Part shown: positions 1 through 10,469 of the stretch, in pieces | How the letters are laid out: every line of letters starts with the position of its first letter | Numbering within the stretch: the first letter of the stretch is position 1 | Made by a program: the position numbers and the translations under genes | The notes under the pieces: generated by a model | The model's input: the letters and a program-made list of their open reading frames with translations, nothing else | Database searches by the model: none | Told to the model about the DNA's origin: nothing | Assembly: GCA_003194525.1 (NCBI GenBank) | Contig: NBIV01000072.1 | Location: 248,001 to 312,000 of the forward strand | DNA: 64,000 bases | Origin: Gracilariopsis chorda | Lineage: Eukaryota > Rhodophyta > Florideophyceae > Gracilariales > Gracilariaceae | Direction of reading: 5' to 3'

Positions 1-194
1 TACAAGAAATAGAGGTCGCCAAGTTGTGAAAATTTGGCTTAGAGCTTAAAAAATGTTTGTAATGAATACGTCATTGAACCTTCGTACTTTGTACCGTTGG
101 AAGGTCTTTCAGATACGTGTAGTGGACATTCGCTCTCTGCGAACATGTTCAAAATTTCTGCACAAGCTGAAGACTCCACGCCATATCAACGGTA

Positions 195-219
195 CAGGTT
201 AACTCTGTAATTAGTGTGG
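195..219 (+). repeat. left terminal inverted repeat of the pogo-like element
   Basis: It starts CAGGTTAACTCTG just after a TA dinucleotide. It matches the reverse complement of 2179-2203 at 22 of 25 positions. Confidence 0.85.
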
Positions 220-334
220 ATCACACTATTCAAGAAGCGCCAATTTCCAACCACCTCACATCAATTACTGTGGCCCACACTATATTTGAATCTACACTAT
301 TATAGTGCAGAAGTATTTAGTGTGGACCACACTA
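211..334. repeat. subterminal palindromes TAGTGTGGWYCACACTA (left side)
   Basis: Two near-perfect palindromes of the type TAGTGTGG-N2-CACACTA lie at 211-230 and 318-334, with half-sites between them. A third copy lies near the other end at 2135-2153. Repeats like these inside the ends of DNA transposons usually bind the transposase; that role is inferred here. Confidence 0.6.
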
Positions 335-702
335 TTCTTTACTGACAAATATAGTGTGAGCTTCACGAGATCGATTTAAGAACTGCTTCCCACCTCTTGT
401 CCCTCAAAGTTGGATCGGTACTTGACTATAATACCTTGGAACTCTGGAAACAATTGCATCTCTTTGCACTGACCATTAAGGTTCAGCACTATACCACATC
501 TTATCATTGCCTACCTCGCATAGCTCACACTGTCTGGATCCCTCTGCAAGCTCAGAGCTTGAACCGACTTTGCCGCTAACTTCAAAAAATGCCTCTTTTT
601 AGGATTTTCTAACTTTTCTGATGCTCTGACACCGTCTGCCCACCATCTAGTTTTGCAACCAACTCATCATTGTATCGTCTCAGCCATTTCGCCAATATGC
701 CT

Positions 703-1811
703 TCAACTTTTGATAACAAAACTATCAGCCAGCTGAACCAAGTGAGTTGCATTGCAGGGGAAGAACCGAATCTTTGTATTAGATTCAGCTAAAGCTTCTT
801 TGACCTGATCCGTAACATCATGCGTGTTGTTGACGTTATCCAAAAACGAAATACGTTTGCGACCGTTCGGCAATGGCTTAAAAATGCGGTTGTCTTTCAA
901 GCACTGGAAAAACACTCTCCCATCCATCCATGCCTTTGGACCTGTTCGCTACACTACACCAGGTAAATTATCTGGAAATCCTCGTATAGGATAATTTTTG
1001 TCGCCGTTCTTGAATATCATCATGGGAATTTCCGAACGAGCCTGGGGTCCACCAGATACTAACACCATCATTGTCATGCCATCATCTTTAGAAACAACGT
1101 CAGAATACCGCACGCTTCTGTCCCCAACGAATGAAAGTGTTTTATGATTGTCCATGTTTATACAGAAATGTGTTTCGTCTGCATTGTACACGTCTTTTTC
1201 ATAAACTTGGTTGGATCGAAATTCTCGCGCAAGTTGACCTAGATGATAGGCTATCTCCCTTCGATTTGCTCCTGTTTTGCTGGAGATACCATACGCTTTC
1301 CACACTGTGATCGCTGCATGAACGATTGTACCCATCTACTGGTTATGCGGGTTTTGATGATTTCATTGCTTCTCGGATCAATCATGTGCGCATGATAATC
1401 TCCGGTTCTTCTCTTTGCGAAAAGAATGAGCGCCAGACGGCGCAATAGACGGGCGTTGAACTTAACTCTGGCTTTCATCATCCGGTTGAAGTCTTGTAGC
1501 AGGTCCGCCTGCAGTGCAATGGTCTATGTTTCCATTTTTCGCCCTCTTCCGCATCTGGCTTTAGAATTTTGTCTGCGTACGCCATCCTTGGTGGCGTTCA
1601 CGAACGAGATGTTGCTACTTTTCTCTTTATTTTGTTTGACAACGCTGCGCTGAGCCCAGTATCGACTGTCTCTTTGGATGTTTGCTTTGTAGCTTGCTCG
1701 GAACAAGAGCGAAACGTGTCTAGCTGTCCGTGAGAATAGCTTAGGGCCATGGGTTTGCTCATTGTTACACATCCAGCGAATAATAATTTCTCGTTGTGAA
1801 ATGTTTAGCAC
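703..1811 (-). pseudogene. pogo/Tigger-type DDE transposase, broken
   Basis: Three overlapping minus-strand frames make up one former protein. The N-terminal helix-turn-helix part (1811-1524) ends in GRGRKMET and a stop. The middle part (1481-1290) contains the ITSRWVQSFMQRS stretch. The catalytic part (1335-949) carries the NADETHF motif with the first Asp and continues into the segment at 927-703, with FLDN (second Asp) and LADSFVI (third Asp). So the Asp triad of the DDE_1 fold is recognisable. There is at least one in-frame stop near 1524, a frameshift near 1290 and another break near 940. The gene is therefore dead. It is the only gene of the element at 195-2203. Confidence 0.8.
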
Positions 1812-2178
1812 AACTTGGGGTGCACGTTTGTTAGAATGTGTGTTGGTTGTGGTGTTTCCTCTTGTTGGAGGTTGGTGTTCAGTTACGACATCTGTTGGAG
1901 TGGTTTACACTGATAATGGAGCCTCAACTGTGGTTAGCATATCGGTTGAAGACGAATTCTACGCGTAAAAGCACTCAACAGAGGGGAAGCGTAAAGTGTC
2001 ATTTTGTTAAGCCTTTCTTTGCAGTGATGATCAAGCTATTGCTCGAAGCACAAGCTTTTCGAATTGCTCTGCTTTGGCGCCCAATAGACTCGCCCACACT
2101 AATTAAGTTGCGACACAGAGACGACACACACATATTAGTGTGGTCCACACTAATCGCGTCTCTACAATAATTTTGAAC

Positions 2179-2203
2179 CCACACTAAATACAGTGTTCAC
2201 CTG
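2179..2203 (-). repeat. right terminal inverted repeat of the pogo-like element
   Basis: Read on the minus strand it starts CAGGTGAACACTG and is followed outside by TA. It pairs with the repeat at 195-219. Confidence 0.85.
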
Positions 2204-2207
2204 TACC

Positions 2208-3060
2208 TCTGACATGCGGTTCAGCTCGTTCTGCTGTCTTGGCGATAAGAATTCGCCTGACTCTTTCTTTCTAGAACGCGACTTGAAAGACATTCTGCTT
2301 TGCAGGAAACGCTTACGCAGATCCTTCAGCAGGGAATGGAACTTCAAATAATGTACATCCTGTCCATCAAATTTGATATTTAGCAGAAGAGGGTGCATCG
2401 TATCGCACCATTTGTCAAAGTTGCATGATAACGATTCGTAACCGTTCGGAAAGCGTCCATCGAAAGACTGGTTGCCGAATGCAAGAAGAATTACCGCAAA
2501 TGCGAGGGCGCACCATTCACCGCTTTCACCATTGCTAGTTCGGGAGCATCATCTACCTAGCAGTTTGAGCTTAAGATGTAGCCCATGCCCAATTTCGCCG
2601 TACAGAAGTTCCTTAACGACAGAGAGCGATTGTGCGTAGTGTCCTGTAGGTTCTTTCTGCGATGGATTAGCATCCATAAAAGTGCTCACGAGCTCAGTTG
2701 CATTTGGGAGAGGCAACTGTGGGTCCTGATGTGAACATCGTTGAACGTTTGGACGGAGTCGTGGAAGGGGCGAGAATAGAAACTGCGTGAAGTATGCTGC
2801 TGAAAGCCGTGGTTCTCATGTACGACGGTCCGATCAGGAGCATGTGCGCACCATGTACCAGACGGAAACTGCCTTCCTTGAGGAAACGGATGACTATCTA
2901 CGATGTGGCTTCTAGGGGTAGACCCGTGAAGTTGATCATGGCTTGCTTGTCCAATGAAGGCGTCCGCTGAGCCTGGATCTCTTCCTTCGTCATTGTACCA
3001 CGGCGATGTATTCAGGTGCCAACTAGAGCCACCGACGTGCTACATAGAAGATGAATTGTT
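2208..3060 (-). pseudogene. unrecognised decayed reading frame interrupted by the pogo-like element
   Basis: Three successive minus-strand open stretches overlap and look like one decayed protein. They run from about 3060 to 2680, from about 2770 to 2560, and from about 2555 to 2208. The last reads through WCDTMHPLLL and LKDLRKRFLQ. If the pogo element and one TA are removed, the last frame continues across the insertion point into 193-100 for about 25 more codons before a stop. I do not recognise the family: it could be an old transposon gag-like protein or a dead host gene. The evidence for coding is only frame continuity and composition. Confidence 0.35.
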
Positions 3061-4136
3061 TAGTTCTTGCTTCCTGCACTGAATCGTTTGATGTTGATCT
3101 TGACTTGTATACAACGAATATCGAGTATGGGCTGGTTTGTTTTCATGGGTACGTTGTTTGCACATGCTTAAGCATGAGGAGCCTGTTTTCTACGAGATGT
3201 TTCGCCCTAAAAGGATAGCTCGTGCACTACGAAAAGGTTAAAGTCAAGTAAAGATGCTAATTAGAGGACCTTCTCATGAAGTGGTCCGTCTACATAGCAG
3301 CATGAAGATCTGCCCTTTTAGTCGTCATACACGCTCTGCTGGTGGATGGGTAGTAACTTTTCGGGGCGGAAGCAACTTCTTGAGCTGTCTTCTTTGCAGC
3401 TTTGAGGAACTCACTCCTGTTTGTCGGAGTGATTTCGTCTAAAGTGAGGCGAAGGTTGATTCGTTCTTCGGGCAAGGCGGTTCCAGAAAATAAACGGCTC
3501 GCAACACCTCGTACACCCAGTTTTCATTATCTTATGCTATGCTGACCTCAAATGCTGTCGAATTAAGTCTCACTTTATATCCGCTGCGAACGTTCTGCTC
3601 ACAAACACCACTCAGAAAACTGTTCTTCGCAAAAGCCGAATTCACATGTTTCAGTTTTGAAACACCTACACCGCCCCCAATATTGACTCCTCAACTTAGA
3701 CAAAGCTCTTGCCCGCCAATTTCATCATCTCCAACGGAAACACGAAGTGTATATCATGTAAAAACCGCCAATTTAACCAATTCCAAGCCATATAGGGTAT
3801 AGCACCAAATCGACGACAGAGGGGTCCTTGCGTCGGCTGTGAAACTGGAGGTCTGTCGAACAAGTTTCGTCCCCGCTGCACTGAGTACGCTTCCAGCACG
3901 TGACATTCTGCCCTTTGTCAAAGTTATTAAATCCTGGCTTATTCGCATTGGCTGTAGTTTCAAATGGCAAGCGGTCTTCATCTTACGGAACTTCAAACAC
4001 TTTGTAGCGTTCGTTCGAGGACACGCGCTCTATCTCGCACTTCGCAGGCCGGAGTAGTTGCGAACCCAGGATTTTTTTGACTAAGAGAGCGAACAAAGGG
4101 CAAACGAGCAGAAGAAATAAAAGAGCGAGGAGTAAC
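3061..4136. other. stretch without a recognisable gene
   Basis: Only short open frames occur. One on the minus strand (3475-3290, LPEERINLRLTLDEI) and one overlapping set (about 3996-3696) have protein-like composition but match no family I know. They may be debris of the same old element as 2208-3060. Confidence 0.4.
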
Positions 4137-4386
4137 TGTGCGCTTTCACGGTAAGAAGGCGTGGGGTTGTGCGTGAAGTCGAGGCTTCGTAGTTCCATCC
4201 CTCTGTTTTACGTGGTGATGTTGTATCTTTATTTTATATACCACCCAAGTGTTTTCCTTATTTGGAAACAATCTCTAAGCGGACGTGAGTTGGTTTTCAT
4301 GGCCAACGATGTGTGGCAAGGTGGGTTCACAATTCAACCGTTGGATGGCGTGGCTACCCCTAGTGGGTTGCTTGCCACCCACTACA
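4137..4386 (-). repeat. 3' LTR of the gypsy element
   Basis: It aligns over its whole length with 9177-9425. A purine-rich tract abuts it on the internal side, which marks it as the 3' LTR of a minus-strand element. Confidence 0.9.
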
Positions 4387-4398
4387 CTCCCCTTCTTC
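4387..4398 (-). promoter_or_regulatory. polypurine tract of the gypsy element
   Basis: On the minus strand the bases just before the 3' LTR read GAAGAAGGGGAG. A purine run immediately before the LTR is the usual plus-strand primer of LTR retrotransposons. It overlaps the stop codon of the pol C-terminus. Confidence 0.75.
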
Positions 4399-5068
4399 AA
4401 AGAGAGAGCTCTTTCTTTGCCCTTTTCGCGATTGAAGTAGAAGTAGACTTTCGATCAAGCAGCCGTAGCAACATCTGCGGAACATCAGAGTAGATTTGCG
4501 CCAATGGTTCCAGAGAATCTTCACTATTATCCAGGCCTTTCCATCGTACTAGGACATGCATTCCCTTTTCAGTATCAGCTAGTTCCAAAAGACGTGACAC
4601 TGGCATCCCGGTTTCGGAAGAAAGAACATGACTCATAATGGCTTCCTGGTCGAGAAACGGATCGTGGTAGAACTTCAGTCGGCTGCCATGAACTTCATCT
4701 AGTAAACCATTTCGAAGGTCTTCTACCTGAGATACATAATCTGAGACGGCTTTGGTAATTCTTCCTGGTCCCCGCCAGCGAAGGTCTAGCTTTTCACCCG
4801 AGTGGAATTCTTTTCGTGCAACTACAACAAAATCACCGCGTGAGAAATTAGGGAGGTGTCCTTTCGAAGCTCGAGCACCAGAAAAGGCGCGATTGTTTGG
4901 GACGGCATTTTGCACCAGCGGATGTAGTTCAGAAACTATTTCTTTCAGACTTTTGACGTTGACAGAACGCTCAAACTGTACCTCATCGATGCTCACGGGT
5001 GCCAGAGTAGTGGTTGTCAAGAAGGTAGCCATTGTTGGAGACGGTTCCATGCCTTTGAATGCGATCAA
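4397..5068 (-). CDS. gypsy integrase C-terminal module with chromodomain-like end
   Basis: This open frame of 223 residues ends at the polypurine tract. Residues about 75-150 (FSRGDFVVVARKEF, LDLRWRGPGRITKAV) fit the GPY/F-type C-terminal integrase domain. Residues about 160-210 (VSRLLELADTEKGMHVLVRW, KGLDNSEDSLEPL) have the aromatic and hydrophobic spacing of a chromodomain: L-V-R-W-K-G, then D-S-x-E-P. Chromodomains of this type target gypsy elements (chromoviruses) to particular chromatin. The frame is intact here, but it was only the tail of a longer polyprotein. Confidence 0.7.
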   Translation of the reverse strand: MIAFKGMEPSPTMATFLTTTTLAPVSIDEVQFERSVNVKSLKEIVSELHPLVQNAVPNNRAFSGARASKGHLPNFSRGDFVVVARKEFHSGEKLDLRWRGPGRITKAVSDYVSQVEDLRNGLLDEVHGSRLKFYHDPFLDQEAIMSHVLSSETGMPVSRLLELADTEKGMHVLVRWKGLDNSEDSLEPLAQIYSDVPQMLLRLLDRKSTSTSIAKRAKKELSL

Positions 5069-5871
5069 CTGAGCAATGTTGCGACGGTTGGGAGAGGGGA
5101 CGTTGTTTAAAATGCTGTGGATGATCAGTAGAAGATTGAGCCATTCCTTGAGTTACATTTGAAGTTCAGGCAGGAGCGCTCGGAATGTGCGAACAACTTC
5201 TTTTCCAAGTCTTTCAACGGCCCAGGTACTCCAAAGGGTGTACGGGAGCGTAAAATGATTCGGTAAACGAAGCTCTTTTCATACCAGACGGATGGTTTCG
5301 TTCCTAACGTGTGTACGCCCGTCGGACATGATGAGGAACTCCGACAAACTACACATCAGTCAATGATTCCCATTGCTTCATTGTCGGCAGTTGTTCCTGT
5401 CATTGCGAAGAACCATTTGTAGTCTGAGTGGTCGTCGCGCAACATTACAATATACTTCGCACCCCCATGGCTTCGTCTTATGTCTATATAGTCGAATTGA
5501 AGGAGATTGTTCGGCTTCCGTCCGTGCAGCGCGGGACCAAATGGCCAAGGAACCTTTTCGCCACCTAATGTAGAGATACAATGTATTCAGGATTTCACAA
5601 ATGCCTGTACGTCATCCGCAAGGGTTTTCCAGAAGTAGTGGTGCTTAAGAGTCCTGAATGTATTCTGCTGCCTTCTATGTCCTGAAGAGCCCGTATGAGC
5701 GATGATGCATAATCGGAGTTGCATATTGTGGGCTTCGTCTCGTATCCATACGGCACCAGCGGGAGTTTTTTTAAGCCCGTGCGACTGCAGTGCGCACAAA
5801 AGTCGGCTGTTGATGTGTGCCTTTTGTACTTCCACTATCTCCGTAAGAGATGGCCAGTCAAAGGTCTCCAT
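5069..5871 (-). pseudogene. gypsy integrase, zinc-binding and core fragments
   Basis: The frame at 5871-5587 has the H2C2 zinc-binding arrangement (CIIAHTGSSGHRR, then FWKTLADDVQAFVKSC). A stop follows. Beyond it the minus strand still encodes core-like text through about 5380, including LLQFDYIDI, which probably carries the first catalytic Asp, and YIVMLRDDHSDY. The rest of the core decays through frame changes before the C-terminal module at 5068. Integrase joins the cDNA to the genome; this copy is not functional. Confidence 0.7.
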
Positions 5872-5949
5872 GCTGGTTGTACGTAGCGCAAGAATCTTGA
5901 TAAGTCCACGAACCGTATTTGGTGCAGACCAACACCTCAGCAGATCTGC

Positions 5950-7621
5950 TCAGACATTTTCGGTACCGTTGATATGAAAGCAGGTGTAGGAATAACCACT
6001 CAGTCGAACAGCCCAGCGCAAGACGTTTCTCGTAGACGATTCGCTGAGATCGGGCACAAGAGAGAGCGTATCAAAGAGGAAAACCAGGTTGTTGTGGTCA
6101 TTGTGAAGGTCGAAACCCGCTACAGTTGCGGCGAGCCAACGCATGCGTTGCACAATGGCCATGATGGCATAACCGTCCTTCTCCAGGGTTGACAATCCTA
6201 GTTGGGTTGAGTTGAAACCCCGGAGCAGAATGCGAGCGGTTCATAAAGTTGCTCCTTATGAGAGAGTTACAGATCTTCGAGAGGGACTTGCGTCACAATT
6301 CCAGACCAACATATATCTGAAGCGTCGGTGTAAATGCAAAGACGTTGATGCTCGTCACGATGTGCCAGTATTACTATCTGGACCAACGCTTTCTTGCAAC
6401 AGTTGAAGGCCTCTAGTTTGCTTCCTCCCCAGTCGAGAGAATCTAGAGACACTGCACTCACTGCGCGTTTGGTTCGCCTACCTGCTTTTCCGTATACTAT
6501 TTCCATGAACTCGTACAGGGAGGAGATGATATGAGCAAAGTCTGGGATTCCGGACTTCACCCATTGCATGGCACAGAGAAATTGCTGGAGGTGGGCTCCA
6601 TTGGTCGGTGGTTCCATAGACACCAGTCCGTCTAGCTGCTTCGGATCGTATCGAATTCCTTCAGCAGAAACTATGCGACCGCACCACCGAATAGATTTGG
6701 CGAAGAGCACACATTTTCCAGGGTATAGTCGGATCGAATGCTGCGAGCAAGTGGTGAGAAGTCTGCGAATGTCTTCAATTAGGCCCTTGACAGAGGGTTT
6801 GTGAAGCAAGATTTCGTCGAGCCAGTACAGTAACTGGTTGAGCAGGTCACTTGGAAACATTTCAGCTAGAACCGACTGCAAGTGCGTTGTTGCGTTCGTT
6901 TTGCCATGGAGAACTCTTGTTAGGGAGAACACATTATCAAGTTTTATGAAAGATTGGAGCTCTTCTGAGTCTTTATCCAACGGAAATTGCCAATAGCCTT
7001 GTGACAAATCGAATGTGGCGAAGTAGTTTGACTCAGCGAGTTTGAGTAGCTCTTGCTCGATGTTTGGCATGGGGTACTGGTGTCTGACGGTATACCTGTT
7101 CAATGGTCTGAGGTCCACGGTGAAACGGAACTTTGCCGGTCCCGGTTTCGGTACGATGAGTGGTGCAGAGGCCCAGAGCGACGTCGGATTTGCGAAAACC
7201 ATTCCTGTGCGAACCAAGTCGGATACAAACTTCGCCAATACTGCGCGCTGGTCTTGGGAATATTTGCGTAGTCGGACACGCGTTGGTTTCGCATCCTTTG
7301 TGAGAAAGATCTTAAGAGGTCGACAGTAGCCGGGGAACCAGAGGATAGAGACGTGCGAAAGGTGTTGATATGCTCGTGTACTACTTGTTCCAAGCGAGTG
7401 GCGTCTTGCTTTTGCATACCATTTGATTGTGCTGTTTCGATCATCTTATTCACGGCCTGTATTATGTCTTCATGTTGCGTGCTGTCGATCGGGTCCAAGA
7501 GCGAGGGGTTCGGAAATGGGTCTTCTATTCTCCTGGCGTTGTAGTAGTTCACACGCGGACGATCTGTCTCTTTCGGTTCTTCTATGGATTCTTCATGGAT
7601 GCCCCTCGCTCTCGTAAACAT
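5950..7621 (-). pseudogene. gypsy reverse transcriptase and RNase H, frameshifted
   Basis: The lead-in (7621-7330) is joined by a frameshift near 7320 to the main reverse transcriptase frame (7238-6267). That frame shows the fingers/palm motifs: ASAPLIVPKPG, FRFTVDLRPLNRYT and ATFDLSQGYWQFPL (first catalytic Asp). The YxDD box appears as YWLDEILLH: the second catalytic Asp is Glu (codon 6813-6815), which would be expected to abolish activity. The tether and the first RNase H Asp (YTDASD) follow. After another frame change, the rest of RNase H is at 6195-5950 (LEKDGYAIMA, DLHNDHNNLVF). The gene copies the element's RNA into DNA in active relatives; this copy is dead. Confidence 0.85.
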
Positions 7622-7680
7622 GAGACGGCTAAAATACCCAGTGGTGCTAGGGTTTCCGATTCCAGAGCAGTCTGTGCCGT

Positions 7681-7914
7681 TCAGAGCGAAACGATTGTTT
7701 CTAACAATGTGCGAGTGTCGATTCGAAGATGTTCCAACACAGGGCGACCTATTAAAAGCTCTTCGCAGGCAAGGTCATCATTGGCGATGAGAAAGGTAAT
7801 GTTGAGAAGTGCTAAGCTTCCTGAAGCGAGGTGGAGGATTGTTCTTGGTACATTCCATGTGCGGGAGATTGAGAACTGTTTGGCTGCGGCACTTTTGTCT
7901 TTCTTCAGTGCCAC
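7681..7914 (-). pseudogene. gypsy retropepsin-like protease, fragment
   Basis: The frame contains LACEELLIGRPVLEHLRIDT, which resembles the C-terminal half of a retropepsin (the ILG/LLIG-x-P/D hydrophobic motif) just ahead of reverse transcriptase. I cannot point to an intact DTG/DSG catalytic motif; the N-terminal half appears to lie in another frame upstream. It is part of the minus-strand pol of the element at 4137-9425. Confidence 0.5.
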
Positions 7915-8249
7915 GGCGAGTGTTACAGTTTGATGGCTGCGATCTTCCCATTCCCCTGGACTGCAGCCTTTTCAGCCAGATGTGGCGATACGAAGCTGTC
8001 ATCACTTCCATCGTAGCATCGGCCTGTTGAATCGATCGAAGACTGTCCATCTAAAATTGTGATGGTGCACATCGGTGAGTTTTTCGTGGCTATGGGGCGT
8101 AGTCGTCCGACAGTGCCAGAACTTTTCTGAGCTGCCTTCTTCTATGATCTAGTGGACTTAGCGGGTCCGTCTGGTGCTTTCTTCGCTGCAAGTTCTGCTT
8201 TCATCTGCCTTTTCTCCTCATCCCTCATCCGTAGAAAGATCGCAGTCAT

Positions 8250-8711
8250 CTATCCAATGTCGGGCTTCCTTTCTTTTGCAGGGAGGGTGTGGGCAGGGAG
8301 AGGGTCCGTGACGAGACCATTTTCAGAATGGTTTCGATGCATTACCGGCGTTGGAGTTTTCTTTGATTCCCCTTGAGTGGAGTTTGGCGTTGATTGGCTT
8401 GAATGCTTTCGAGGTTTCGTCTGTTTGGGTTTTGTGGGCGGACCATTGTCGATGAGCTGAAACGCGTCCGCTGCTGATAATGCGTGCTCCATGAAACTCT
8501 TCACATCTTTTCTAAAATTATACTGTGGTAGCTCAAGGGTTTCCAATCTTTGTTGAAGCGTTCTTGGCCTGATAGCCGCAAGAAGGTGTTTAACTGCCAG
8601 TTCTTGCTGCTCCTCCATTATCCAGCTAAGTTCATTTGCTCGGAGAACAGAAACGTAAGAAGTGAACAACCATTTCATCCTTGAGTTCGAATAAGTGTCA
8701 TTCATGTCCAT
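8250..8711 (-). CDS. gypsy gag-like protein (probably truncated)
   Basis: This is a 153-residue open frame between the 5' LTR and the protease. It starts MDMNDTYSNSRMKWLF. The middle (about residues 40-85, with RPRTLQQRLETLEL and FRKDVKSFMEHAL) looks alpha-helical, as capsid domains are. The last third is rich in Lys, Pro and Ser. No CCHC zinc knuckle is visible. The assignment rests mainly on its position ahead of protease and reverse transcriptase. The frame is short for a gypsy gag, so it is probably broken on one or both sides. Confidence 0.55.
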   Translation of the reverse strand: MDMNDTYSNSRMKWLFTSYVSVLRANELSWIMEEQQELAVKHLLAAIRPRTLQQRLETLELPQYNFRKDVKSFMEHALSAADAFQLIDNGPPTKPKQTKPRKHSSQSTPNSTQGESKKTPTPVMHRNHSENGLVTDPLPAHTLPAKERKPDIG

Positions 8712-9176
8712 GTGAAGTTCCTATTTGATAATGTAGCCAATAGAGGCTATAGAGATAGAGGACTTCTCCTCTTCGGCTTCGGTCTCAAGGTGCTCGTGTA
8801 ACGAGTCGTCTGTTAATTAGGCGAGTGTAGTGACTCCAGGAATGTAATCCAAGGCGATTGAAGACTCTTCCATTCTGGATCCACACAATACGCCAAATTT
8901 ACCGGGCGGACTGGTTCTGTCGTGTTCCAGTTTACTACGGCCAACTGAAGAGCACGAGCGGTTATTTCTTTCACCTATTGGTCGTATTTGCGAAGGATAA
9001 TTCTAATAGCTCGAGGATCGGTAAGGTCGAGCATGGGATGGCTGATTGAAAACGAAACGGAAGACGGTTGCTCCAAGGCCGGGTCGCTCTGTCCCTCAGC
9101 ATAGTCTGATTTTGACATCGATGCGGACGTCGTTGCGGATCGAACGATTGCAATACCATGTATTGGCAGTGATCAA

Positions 9177-9425
9177 TGTGCACTTTCACGGTAAGAAGGC
9201 ACGGGGTTGTGCGTTAATTCGAGGCTTTGTAGTTCGATGCGTCTGTTTTACTTGGTGGTGTTGTATCTCTATCTTATATACCACCCAAGTGTTTCCATAT
9301 TCGGAAACAATCTCTAAGCGGACGTGAGTTGGCTTGCATGGCAAACGATTTGTGGCGAGGTGAATTCACAATTCAACCGTTGGATAGCGTGGCTACCCCT
9401 AGTTGGTTTCTTGCCACCCACTACA
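9177..9425 (-). repeat. 5' LTR of the gypsy element
   Basis: It is the direct repeat of 4137-4386 with about 90% identity. A clear tRNA primer-binding site was not found directly next to it. Confidence 0.9.
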
Positions 9426-9534
9426 GTAGCACACCTCTGCAATACTGCTTGTCCATAGTTGCTAATATGATCGATGTTGGCAAACTTCTGGAAAGAGACG
9501 GCAAGGGATTGACGTTTTTAGGGGAGTAGCGACT

Positions 9535-9571
9535 CTACCCAAATATCTGCAGCCGCATATTTAGGTAGATT
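9535..9571. repeat. short inverted repeat (hairpin)
   Basis: TCTACCCAAATAT and ATATTTAGGTAGA can pair at 12 of 13 positions around a 10-11 base loop. It lies between the gypsy LTR and the start of the first Helitron. I see no gene for it to regulate. Confidence 0.4.
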
Positions 9572-9612
9572 CCCTACTTTGCCAATAGCAATTGGAACGC
9601 GTAATCAACCCA

Positions 9613-10220
9613 TCTATAAGGGGAAGATATTTTTTTTAAGGATGAGGCCGTAGTTTTTGTGTGAATGGCGGCGTTGAGCCAATAAACACGCTTGCACGCC
9701 CCCTTCAGCGCATGCAAAAGCATTGCTTGGCACAACATCTCTCTGCCATTTGAAAAATTCACCAGCACCAGCAGCATCAGCAACAGCAACCGCATCAACA
9801 GCAGCGGTACCAAGGGTCAAAGCCCATTAGCTGCTGCTGCTTTTTGACTGTCACAGCCGTTCATTGGCTAACACTAGAGTAGTAAGAGCCACTCAAAGGC
9901 ACAGTGGCTAATACTGCAGTCAATTCTGCAGTGCCAGCCAGTACCAATCACCAGCACACTTGAACTGCCACCTGTTAGCTGAAATTAAAACCAATTAAAA
10001 GTGGAACTAGAGGCTTACCACTTCCCGCTTCGATAAATCTGCAAACTACTCGCTTGCCTCTCAGTGGCTGGCACTACAAAAACCACTGCAAAGCCGGCCA
10101 ATCAGCACTGCGCGGTTAATTCCAAACTTTTCTCCATACTCACGCTCAGTGCTGCAGCTTTTATTTTTTTAGGAAGTTTGCGAGCAAAAGAGAGCCAAAA
10201 TGGCCTTCAGATGTGGCAAG
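9613..10220 (+). repeat. 5' end region of Helitron 1, homologous to the short units
   Basis: It shares block order with units B to G: subterminal inverted repeat (GGCGGCGTTGAGCC and TGGCACAACATC), a CAG/CAACAG tract, GTTGCTGC-like text, CTGCAGTGCCAGCC near 9935, and the AATTCCAAACTTTTCTCCAT block near 10130 that also occurs in unit C. It has diverged most of all the copies. A partial second copy of the start seems to lie at 10330-10470. Confidence 0.6.
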
Positions 10221-10469
10221 TTTATCTGTTGTCAGTGGCGTATAGCATTGTTTGCGTCCAAAGGTCTTCTTTACTTATTTCTATCTTCTATAGAGTATTA
10301 GCGAAACAAATAGATAAGTATTGATTTGTTGGATGCTTTCTACCAGTAAAATGCCTTGCGGCTCCCCACTAGCACTTGAAAACTCCTCTCTTGGCGCGCC
10401 ACCTTCCTTCCATTCAAAAACTTCAGCAGCAGCAGTAGCGCGCAAAGCTCATTGACTACTGCGGTTTGT

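Larger units (their letters stand above)
195..2203 (-). mobile_element. pogo-like (Tc1/mariner superfamily) DNA transposon, inactive
   Basis: The boundaries are set by imperfect inverted repeats of 25 bp (22 of 25 matching), consensus CAGGTKAACWCTGTAWTTAG followed by TGTGG. The outer ends are flanked by TA on both sides (193-194 and 2204-2205), the target duplication expected for Tc1/mariner/pogo elements. The only coding content is a broken DDE transposase on the minus strand. Palindromic subterminal motifs near both ends probably bind the transposase. At about 2.0 kb this is a normal single-gene pogo element. Boundaries and superfamily are well supported; the exact family name is not. Confidence 0.85.
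4137..9425 (-). mobile_element. Ty3/gypsy chromodomain LTR retrotransposon, complete structure but decayed
   Basis: Two direct LTRs of 250 and 249 bp (4137-4386 and 9177-9425) begin TGTAG and end CACA when read on the minus strand. Between them, on the minus strand and in order, lie gag, protease, reverse transcriptase, RNase H, integrase and a C-terminal chromodomain-like module, which is the Ty3/gypsy (Metaviridae) order. Imperfect 5-bp flanks GTAAC (4132-4136) and GTAGC (9426-9430) are a plausible target duplication. I counted about 25 differences between the LTRs, roughly 10%, so this is an old insertion. The pol region is split by several frameshifts. Confidence 0.9.

Noticed and set aside
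9130-9176. Possible tRNA primer-binding site or tRNA-like text (GTTCGATCC) inside the gypsy 5' LTR junction
   Set aside because: It is offset by about 20 or more bases from the LTR, is in the wrong sense for a primer-binding site, and no cloverleaf can be folded around it.
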